A stretch of DNA of 8,774 nucleotides from an uncultured Bacteroidota bacterium (GTDB lineage: Bacteria > Bacteroidota > Bacteroidia > UBA7662): positions 1 to 8,774 of the forward strand of contig CAIVQI010000199.1 in assembly GCA_903908015.1 (NCBI GenBank), given 5' to 3'. The position numbers and the translations under genes are program-made. The notes under the pieces were generated by a model. That model was not told where the DNA came from, did not search any database, and saw only the letters and a program-made list of their open reading frames with translations. Numbering within the stretch: the stretch's first letter is position 1; every line of letters begins with the position of its first letter. Positions 1-6,214 of the stretch are shown in pieces.

Positions 1-174
1 ATGGAACTGAGAATATTCGATCGCTGGGGACGGCTGATTCACCAGGATTCCGGGCTTAGGGTTTCCTGGGATGGAAAGAACTACGATCCCGGTGTTTATC
101 CTTATGAAATCCGACAGAATAATTGCGTGGGCCAGAAGGTGTCTACCAAAGGTGTGATTAATCTGATTCGTTAG
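1..174 (+). CDS. C-terminal end of a T9SS type B sorting-domain protein (5' partial)
   Basis: The window opens inside this gene; frame 1 is open from base 1 to the TAG at 172-174 and gives 57 residues. The first ATG is most likely an internal methionine. The sequence has the hallmarks of the gliding-motility-associated/T9SS type B C-terminal domain: IFDRWGRLIHQ near the start, then SWDGKN, then PGVYPYEI, ending in KGVINLIR at the extreme C-terminus. In this family the domain is about 85-90 residues, so roughly its last two thirds are visible. It is the signal that directs large secreted proteins across the outer membrane through T9SS, often to the cell surface. The function of the rest of the protein cannot be told from here. 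The domain call is strong; its cargo is unknown. Confidence 0.9.
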   Translation: MELRIFDRWGRLIHQDSGLRVSWDGKNYDPGVYPYEIRQNNCVGQKVSTKGVINLIR

Positions 175-179
175 TTTTT

Positions 180-243
180 GTAATCGTTCATACGGACTTT
201 GGTCTTGTAGGTTTCGTAAGTGTTTATACGGACTTTGATCTTG
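180..243 (+). repeat. Imperfect tandem direct repeat, period 36 bp, about two copies, non-coding
   Basis: Bases 186-207 recur at 222-243 with 20 of 22 identical (differences at 189/225 and 202/238). The match extends weakly upstream, as GTAA at 180-183 and again at 216-219. The exact shared core is ATACGGACTTTG at 190-201 and 226-237. The repeat lies between the stop of the T9SS cargo gene and the promoter-like site of the GSCFA gene. It could be a remnant of a local duplication or a pair of protein-binding sites about 3.4 helical turns apart. With only two copies, its role is open. Confidence 0.75.
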
Positions 244-276
244 GGCGCATTCAGCTGTATTATCCTTGAACTGTTT

Positions 277-308
277 TTTGTTGCCATTGCGAGTTAGACG
301 TATTTTTG
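277..308 (+). promoter_or_regulatory. Bacteroidota-type promoter upstream of the GSCFA gene
   Basis: TTTG at 277-280 is followed, after 20 bases, by TATTTTTG at 301-308. This fits the primary sigma factor pattern of Bacteroidota (-33 TTTG, about 19-21 bases, -7 TAnnTTTG). Transcription would be expected to start about 4-8 bases after the -7 element, near 312-316. That falls at or just inside the predicted GTG start, so a leaderless mRNA is possible. The motif is short and AT-rich, so a chance match cannot be excluded. Confidence 0.5.
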
Positions 309-309
309 C

Positions 310-1305
310 GTGGTGAAACACGTGCTGGATTTGCGCTATCATTATAGCGGTCGGTTATTGGAGCATTCGGAGTCCGTGTTGCTGATGGGATCATGCTTCA
401 CGAGGCATGTGGGGGAGGCTTTGAAGGACCGAATGTTTCGGGTTTGGCATAACCCCACGGGTATTTTGTTTGACCCAAGCGCGATTGCACGCCATATCCA
501 TATGCTTTTGAAGGGAACTCCTCCTCAGGTAGATGAGCTCGTTTTTTTGAATGATGTATGGCACTCTTGGGAATTTCACAGTCGTTTTTCGCATCCAGAT
601 GCACAAACGGCGCACGCATTGCAGTTGGAGGCCGTTCAGGAAGGTCAATCTGCCCTACAGCGTGCGGGTACACTTATTCTTACACTGGGTTCGGCTTTTA
701 GGTATGTGCGTTGCGAAACGGGCGCTCCGGTGGCCAACAACCATCGGGCAGCAGCTGGGGAGTTTGAACGACAACTGCCAGCGGTTGAGACACTTTTTGA
801 TGCGTTGGCTGACGCCATACGTGCAGTTCGATGTGTGAACCCGGGCCTTCAGGTATTGATTACGGTGAGCCCGGTGCGCCATGCGCGAGATGGTTTAATC
901 GATAATAACCGGAGTAAGGCGCGCTTACTCGAATTGGCTCATCGACTGACCGAACAAATCGAAGATGTTTATTATTTCCCGGCGTATGAATGGGTCATCG
1001 ATGTGTTGCGCGACCACCGCTGGTATGATATAGATCTCATTCACCCCAACCATGCAGCCACTCGGGAGGTGATTGATCTATTTGTGGCGCATTGTCTGGG
1101 GCCGAGGGCACAGGAACTGTCAGAACATGCCCTACGGTTCACACAAGCCGCCCGCCATAGGGCGCGTTTTCCTGAGACGCCCGCACACCAACGCTTTTTG
1201 GCCAGGCAACAAACTGAGCGAGAGGCATTCCTCGCGGAGCATCCAGAGCTTACTTGGTCCCCATCTAATTCGGCATCGCCACTGACACCATTCGACGATG
1301 ATTGA
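310..1305 (+). CDS. GSCFA-family protein (SGNH/GDSL hydrolase-like)
   Basis: A 331-residue protein of the GSCFA family, whose biochemical role is not established; the family belongs to the SGNH/GDSL hydrolase superfamily. The naming motif appears as GSCFT at residues 27-31, followed by NPTGILFDP at 48-56. A TLGS block lies at 125-128, SPVRH at 187-191, and a DLIHP block with Asp242 and His245. Ser28, Asp242 and His245 could form a hydrolase-like catalytic set (inference from the fold family). The tail, with the AARHRARFPETPAHQRF stretch, is also typical. I see no signal peptide or membrane segment, so it is probably cytoplasmic. An in-frame stop at 295-297 limits the start to codons after it; GTG at 310 or GTG at 313 are the first candidates and give a normal N-terminal length. 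It is separated by 94 bp from the next gene and appears to have its own promoter. Confidence 0.88.
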   Translation: MVKHVLDLRYHYSGRLLEHSESVLLMGSCFTRHVGEALKDRMFRVWHNPTGILFDPSAIARHIHMLLKGTPPQVDELVFLNDVWHSWEFHSRFSHPDAQTAHALQLEAVQEGQSALQRAGTLILTLGSAFRYVRCETGAPVANNHRAAAGEFERQLPAVETLFDALADAIRAVRCVNPGLQVLITVSPVRHARDGLIDNNRSKARLLELAHRLTEQIEDVYYFPAYEWVIDVLRDHRWYDIDLIHPNHAATREVIDLFVAHCLGPRAQELSEHALRFTQAARHRARFPETPAHQRFLARQQTEREAFLAEHPELTWSPSNSASPLTPFDDD

Positions 1306-1369
1306 ATGGCCGACCCACGTAGCATTGAATTTTTAGTACCTTGTAATACATAATACCCAAAGATTCTAA

Positions 1370-1377
1370 TATATTTG
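1370..1377 (+). promoter_or_regulatory. Possible -7 element upstream of the M1 peptidase gene
   Basis: TATATTTG at 1370-1377 fits the Bacteroidota -7 consensus TAnnTTTG and lies in an AT-rich gap, 22 bases before the ATG at 1400. That would give a leader of roughly 15 bases. I found no TTTG or TTG at the expected 19-21 base distance upstream; the nearest TTG (1341-1343) is 26 bases away. The call therefore rests on one half-site. Confidence 0.35.
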
Positions 1378-1399
1378 CATTGTTTTCAATTAGAGAATT

Positions 1400-4300
1400 A
1401 TGGTGAGAAATTTGATGAAACACTTGTTTTACACCGGAATCATGGGTTGTTTGATAGGAATGGCACCGGGACACGCTTTGGCTGCGCATGACGGGCATAG
1501 GTCACCTCATGCCGGGTGTGGTTTGGAGGGGGTAGTGACTCGGCCCTACTTTCAACAGCGGGTCGATTACGAAATTGAGGTTGAATTGGACGAGGTGGGG
1601 CATCGTTTGTGTGCACGAATGGAGATGTTTTACGAGAATCGATCGCCCGATACACTTACTTACATCTATTTTCACCTTTGGCCCAATGCCTACCGCAACA
1701 ACCAAACAGCTTTTGCCCGCCAAAAGGCCGCAGCAGGTTCTTGGGATTTTTATTCATCACCCGATAGTTTGAGGGGGGGAATTGATAGTCTTGATTTTCG
1801 TTCGGGTGCTGAGCCCTTGCGTTGGTCATTGTTGCCAGATACGATTGATGTAGCCATTGTTTGGTTAGCTAAGCCACTACTGCCTGGTGCACGTATATCG
1901 ATCACCACGCCATTCAGGGTGCAGATTCCGGGCAATTTTTCTCGTCTGGGTCGCGACCGTGGACAATACCAACTGTGCCAGTGGTATCCGAAGCCTGCAG
2001 TATATGACCGCGACGGATGGCACCCGATGCCGTACCTGGATTTGGGTGAATTTTACTCCGAGTTTGGGGATTTTGACGTCCAAATTACCGTTCCTGCTCA
2101 TTTTCGGGTGGCCGGTTCGGGTGAACTTCAAACCGCCTCGGAGCAAGCCTGGCTCGATTCCCTATCGGCCGCCTGCTGGGCGCTCGATAGTTTTCCGAAA
2201 ATCAAAAACACTACAGATCAGGCGGGTTCAGGGAGGCGCAAGACCTTGCACTACCGCCTCGAAAACGCCCATGATTTTGCCTGGTTCTGTGGGCCCGATT
2301 ACTACGTCCGACAAAGCCAGGTACGCCTCCCCCACAGCGGCCGAACAGTTAGAACCGCGGTGTTCTTCACCCGAAGCAGTAAATTGTGGAAAGATGCATC
2401 GGCTTATGTCGATAGTTCGGTCTACTACTACTCTCTTTGGGTGGGCGATTACCCCTGGTCGACCTGTACGGCTGTAGATGGGGCTTTATCTGCCGGTGGA
2501 GGCATGGAGTATCCCACAATCACCGTGATTGCTGGGGTCAATAGTGCACGCATGCTCGAGTTGGTGATTGCCCATGAGGTGGGACACAATTGGTTTTACG
2601 GCATTCTGGCCTCCAATGAGCGTGATCACCCCTTTATGGATGAGGGATTCAATTCCTATTATGAAAGTCGTTATATGAGACAACGCTTTGCGTACGATTC
2701 GAATCCGTTGGGACTAGGATCAGGGAAATTGGTTGAGCGATTGGGTTTGGCGAATGTGGATGGAGATCAATTGACATGGCTTTTGTCGTGCCGACGCGGA
2801 CGAGAAGCCGCCTTGTGGTCGTCGGCCTCCACCGACTACGACTCGGAGACCTATGGCACTTTGGTCTACAAAAAGACCGCATTGGAACTCAATTACCTCG
2901 ATGCCTATCTGGGCCGTGAACGCTTTGATCAAATGATGCAGGCTTATTATGAGGAATGGAAATTTCGTCATCCTTCACCAGCCGATATGAAGGTTTCCTT
3001 GCAATCAGCACTGCAAAGGGCTGGAGGTGGACGGGCTACGGAGTGGTGGTTTACCGATCGGTTGCAAGGTCAAAGTGTGGTCGACTACCGCCTTGGGCGT
3101 GTGGTTGCGCTCAAAGTCCCGAAAGGGAAGGAAGCACTGAGCAACGCATCCCCCACTTTTCGCTACCGTGTGCGGGTGAAGGGCATGGGCAGCAGGACAC
3201 CCTTTTTGTTGGCCGCTTTGAATGAACGAGGTGAGGTCATGCGCCAAGAGTGGTATGAACCCATGAGTGGCCGCCAGACATTTGACGTCAACCTGAATGA
3301 CCGGGCGACTGAATTTGTATTGGACCCCAATCTTCGAATGCCCTTAGCCTTTCGTGAGCGTTCTCAGGCGGCAGTTGGGGCGCTTTTTCCTGCTTTGCCA
3401 GGGCTTCGCTTAATGCCAGGCCTCGATGCCGCACGCAACCGGCTGTGGTTGTTGCCCGTGGTGGGCACCAACCGCACGGACGGTGCAATGGTTGGCTTGG
3501 CGTTGATGACGCCGCCCATTTTTCCGCGGAATTTTGAATACGCCTTGATGCCCGCTTTTGGGGTGAAATCAGGCAGTTTGGTGGGACAAGCCTCGGTGCG
3601 GCAGATGCTGCGGCCAAGGGCAGGTGTTTTTTCCGAGTGCCAATTGCGGGGCGACCTCTCCCGCTACACCAACTATCAGTTTGGCATGGGTATTTCACCA
3701 GACGTTCGGTGGGAAATATCGGCCCACTTAAAGCTACGCGAGGAAAGCTTGTCGGTCCGACGCATCCGCCAACTTTCTGTAGGCGTCTTGGGTAGTCCAT
3801 GGCGCACCCTATTTCCCATACACACCATGGATGTCCTCCCCCAGACCCATAATCCACAATTATTGATGGGGTATATTGGCTATAAATCGGAGCATCCTGG
3901 TTTGGTACACAGCCTCCGCTGGCAGGCTCATGTGGAATGGGGAACGTTAAGCGGACTGTTCCAGGAAAAAGGGGGTGTCAATTCCCGTTTGAGTGCGTCG
4001 GTCTCACACAAATGGTTCTACAAAACCCGTGGCAATCGGGCCTATTTGGCCCATCGATGGTTTGCCGGCCTGGCCCAGGTATCCGATCCATACAATCCCA
4101 TTGGATTTTTGGGTTATGGAAGCGGAATCACGGGCTGGTTGGATTATGGTTGCCGCGAGATCTTCTATGGACGACAGATTGGGGATGCGCAAAGTGGACC
4201 CATACCATTGAATCTCCGTCAGGTGTCGACGCGCGATGCTGGATTGCGCTCTGTGATGAATCCTCAATGGGTTACCGCGCTGCAGAATACGCGTATTGCT

Positions 4301-4645
4301 ACCCAGCTGTTGGCCACCAATTGGGTCATCACCGTTCCCCGTTTCCCTTTGGAGGTCTATGCCGGCATGGCCCATACCGGTTCGATGGATAGTGTTCAAG
4401 TAGGAACTGATGACGCGTGGAGGCCGATTTTGATGAACTACCGAGGCTATATGGGCGAGGTTGGTTTGTCCTTGTCGGTGTTCAATGGCCTGATCAGGCT
4501 CAACGGTCAACTCGCTGCCACTGAGGAACTCAGGCCCGGATTTTTGAGCAATGGCCGAATTCCGAAGTGGTACGAGTATTTCAGCTGGTCGATCGACCTA
4601 AAAAGGCTCAATCCGCACGATCTTGTGCGCAATTTCAGGATGTAA
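1400..4645 (+). CDS. Exported M1-family zinc metallopeptidase with C-terminal outer-membrane beta-barrel-like domain
   Basis: A 1081-residue exported protein. A signal peptide covers about residues 1-28, with an ALA site at 26-28; Met6 is a possible alternative start. The N-terminal beta domain carries blocks typical of Bacteroidota M1 proteins (YFHLWPNAY, CQWYPKPAVYD). The substrate-amine motif appears as GGGMEYP at 366-372. The zinc site is HEVGH at 392-396 with the third ligand Glu415, exact HExxH-x18-E spacing. Tyr490 in LVYKK matches the catalytic tyrosine. All core residues are present, so it should be an active aminopeptidase-type enzyme. From about residue 685 (GTNRTDG at 689-695) to the end lies a ~400-residue region with alternating strands, closing with IDLKRLNPHDLVRNF. 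This resembles the barrel tail of long M1 homologues in this phylum and suggests an outer-membrane location (inference). It lies 15 bp before the ALDH7 gene. Confidence 0.9.
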   Translation: MVRNLMKHLFYTGIMGCLIGMAPGHALAAHDGHRSPHAGCGLEGVVTRPYFQQRVDYEIEVELDEVGHRLCARMEMFYENRSPDTLTYIYFHLWPNAYRNNQTAFARQKAAAGSWDFYSSPDSLRGGIDSLDFRSGAEPLRWSLLPDTIDVAIVWLAKPLLPGARISITTPFRVQIPGNFSRLGRDRGQYQLCQWYPKPAVYDRDGWHPMPYLDLGEFYSEFGDFDVQITVPAHFRVAGSGELQTASEQAWLDSLSAACWALDSFPKIKNTTDQAGSGRRKTLHYRLENAHDFAWFCGPDYYVRQSQVRLPHSGRTVRTAVFFTRSSKLWKDASAYVDSSVYYYSLWVGDYPWSTCTAVDGALSAGGGMEYPTITVIAGVNSARMLELVIAHEVGHNWFYGILASNERDHPFMDEGFNSYYESRYMRQRFAYDSNPLGLGSGKLVERLGLANVDGDQLTWLLSCRRGREAALWSSASTDYDSETYGTLVYKKTALELNYLDAYLGRERFDQMMQAYYEEWKFRHPSPADMKVSLQSALQRAGGGRATEWWFTDRLQGQSVVDYRLGRVVALKVPKGKEALSNASPTFRYRVRVKGMGSRTPFLLAALNERGEVMRQEWYEPMSGRQTFDVNLNDRATEFVLDPNLRMPLAFRERSQAAVGALFPALPGLRLMPGLDAARNRLWLLPVVGTNRTDGAMVGLALMTPPIFPRNFEYALMPAFGVKSGSLVGQASVRQMLRPRAGVFSECQLRGDLSRYTNYQFGMGISPDVRWEISAHLKLREESLSVRRIRQLSVGVLGSPWRTLFPIHTMDVLPQTHNPQLLMGYIGYKSEHPGLVHSLRWQAHVEWGTLSGLFQEKGGVNSRLSASVSHKWFYKTRGNRAYLAHRWFAGLAQVSDPYNPIGFLGYGSGITGWLDYGCREIFYGRQIGDAQSGPIPLNLRQVSTRDAGLRSVMNPQWVTALQNTRIATQLLATNWVITVPRFPLEVYAGMAHTGSMDSVQVGTDDAWRPILMNYRGYMGEVGLSLSVFNGLIRLNGQLAATEELRPGFLSNGRIPKWYEYFSWSIDLKRLNPHDLVRNFRM

Positions 4646-4660
4646 TTCAATAACAACTTT

Positions 4661-6214
4661 ATGTCAAAACAAACATTGAGAAAAGAAATGCAGCATGTTT
4701 TGGATGTGCTGGGAATCTCTCCCATCAGCCATGGTGTTCACACGGGAATTGGTGGTTGGAAATCAGGTGGTGCCTTGTTGGAGTCGCATTCACCAGTCGA
4801 TGGTGAGCTTATTGGAAGCGTTTATCAGGCAGACCGGAGCGACTACGAAAAAGCAATGAAAATGGCTGTACAAGCCTTTCAGGAATGGCGATTGGTGCCT
4901 GCACCCCGGCGCGGGGAACTGGTGCGTCTGGTCGGTCAAAAACTACGGGATTTCAAGGATCCATTGGGTAGGTTGGTGAGTTATGAGATGGGTAAGAGCT
5001 TACAGGAGGGCCTGGGAGAGGTACAGGAAATGATTGATATCTGCGATTTCGCGGTGGGCTTGTCACGCCAGCTTTACGGATTGAGCATGCATTCTGAGCG
5101 CCCTGCCCACCGAATGTATGAGCAATGGCATCCACTGGGTGTGGTGGGCATTATTTCAGCTTTCAATTTCCCCGTGGCAGTTTGGAGTTGGAACAGTATG
5201 TTGGCCTGGGTGTGTGGTGATGTCTGTATCTGGAAGCCATCGGAGAAGACCCCCCTCACGGCCATTGCCTGTCAGAATCTATTGACCGACGTATTTCGTT
5301 CCTTTGGTGCGCCGGAGGGACTGTCGTGTTTGGTGGTAGGCGACCATAAGGTAGGTGAGTGGATCTCATCCGACGAGCGCATTCCATTGGTTTCCGCTAC
5401 AGGAAGCACCCGTATGGGAAAATTGGTCGGTGAGGCGGTTGCCCGAAGACTTGGCCGCAGCCTATTGGAATTGGGGGGAAACAACGCCATCATCATCAGC
5501 GAGCAAGCCGATTTGGATTTGGCCATCGTAGGTTCAGTCTTTGGGGCTGTGGGTACGGCCGGTCAGCGTTGCACCACCACCCGACGCCTGATCATCCACC
5601 GATCACGTTATGATGAAATGAAGCAACGCCTCGTTAAAGCCTATGGTCAATTGCGGATTGGAAACCCCCTCAACGAGCACAACCATGTGGGGCCACTCAT
5701 CGATTCTTTGGCGGTTCAGGCCTACAAAAAAGCCATTGAGGCGGTGCGCCAGGAGGGTGGGACCTTTCTCGTGGAAGGTGGCGTTTTCTCTGAAGGGGAA
5801 TACGAATCAGGTTGCTATGTCAAGCCGTGTATTGCCGAGGTCAAGCCCCATTACGCCATTGTTCAGCATGAGACTTTTGCGCCAATACTCTATATCATGC
5901 CTTACGATTCACTTGATGAGGCCATAGCCATACAAAATAGCGTGCCGCAGGGATTATCATCAGCCATATTTACCCTCAATATGCGTGAGGCGGAGTTGTT
6001 CCTGTCGACTGCCGGTAGCGATTGTGGCATAGCCAACGTGAATATTGGCACCTCGGGGGCCGAGATTGGGGGTGCATTTGGCGGCGAGAAGGAGACCGGT
6101 GGGGGGCGCGAATCGGGCTCCGATAGCTGGAAGGCTTATATGCGCAGGCAAACCAATACCATCAACTATTCAACCCGCCTTCCACTTGCCCAAGGGATCC
6201 GATTTGATGTCTAA
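4661..6214 (+). CDS. amaB: ALDH7-type alpha-aminoadipic semialdehyde / L-piperidine-6-carboxylate dehydrogenase
   Basis: A 517-residue cytoplasmic NAD(P)-dependent aldehyde dehydrogenase, very similar along its length to the ALDH7A1 (antiquitin) group. That group oxidises alpha-aminoadipate semialdehyde, in equilibrium with piperideine-6-carboxylate, to alpha-aminoadipate in lysine catabolism. Catalytic residues are all present: Asn169 in AFNFP, Glu270 in LELGGNNA, Cys304 in GTAGQRCTT, and Glu404 in HETFAP. The human substrate-binding pair Glu121 and Arg301 (numbering recalled) aligns with Glu123 and Arg303, which supports the substrate. The C-terminal blocks GSDCGIANVNI, TSGAEIGGAFGGEK, GGGRESGSD and PLAQGI are subfamily signatures. 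The ATG at 4661 follows the M1 gene by 15 bp, and the stop overlaps the next gene, so an operon is likely. No other lysine-degradation gene is in the window. The symbol amaB follows the Pseudomonas enzyme and is transferred by family. Confidence 0.93.
   Translation: MSKQTLRKEMQHVLDVLGISPISHGVHTGIGGWKSGGALLESHSPVDGELIGSVYQADRSDYEKAMKMAVQAFQEWRLVPAPRRGELVRLVGQKLRDFKDPLGRLVSYEMGKSLQEGLGEVQEMIDICDFAVGLSRQLYGLSMHSERPAHRMYEQWHPLGVVGIISAFNFPVAVWSWNSMLAWVCGDVCIWKPSEKTPLTAIACQNLLTDVFRSFGAPEGLSCLVVGDHKVGEWISSDERIPLVSATGSTRMGKLVGEAVARRLGRSLLELGGNNAIIISEQADLDLAIVGSVFGAVGTAGQRCTTTRRLIIHRSRYDEMKQRLVKAYGQLRIGNPLNEHNHVGPLIDSLAVQAYKKAIEAVRQEGGTFLVEGGVFSEGEYESGCYVKPCIAEVKPHYAIVQHETFAPILYIMPYDSLDEAIAIQNSVPQGLSSAIFTLNMREAELFLSTAGSDCGIANVNIGTSGAEIGGAFGGEKETGGGRESGSDSWKAYMRRQTNTINYSTRLPLAQGIRFDV

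Noticed and set aside
175..185. T-run just after the first gene's stop as an intrinsic terminator
   Set aside because: No GC-rich hairpin precedes it; only a short AT palindrome is visible inside the coding end.
186..243. The two 22-bp repeats as a small CRISPR array
   Set aside because: Only two imperfect copies separated by 14 bases, too short for a spacer, with no cas genes in the window.
1445..1456. Possible lipobox (IMGC, Cys17) in the M1 peptidase signal sequence
   Set aside because: Only about ten residues would lie between Met6 and the cysteine, and the hydrophobic stretch continues beyond it to an ALA site at 26-28, which fits ordinary signal peptidase I cleavage better.
1887..2477. 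A 196-codon + strand frame overlapping the M1 gene
   Set aside because: Out of frame with the conserved M1 blocks; the translation has no family features and no signal of its own.
3288..3857. A 189-codon open frame on the minus strand inside the M1 peptidase gene
   Set aside because: It lies wholly opposite a well-supported gene, its product is rich in Arg, Pro, Cys and Ser without recognisable motifs, and it has no promoter or neighbour support. It is a by-product of codon use on the coding strand.
4004..4510. A 168-codon minus-strand open frame opposite the barrel region of the M1 gene
   Set aside because: No recognisable domain, and complete overlap with a coding region whose C-terminus fits its family.
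6045..6206. An upstream start (ATG 6045) extending oligopeptidase B by 54 residues
   Set aside because: The extension lies inside the ALDH gene, where the other frame encodes conserved C-terminal motifs, and it would bury the lipoprotein signal peptide.
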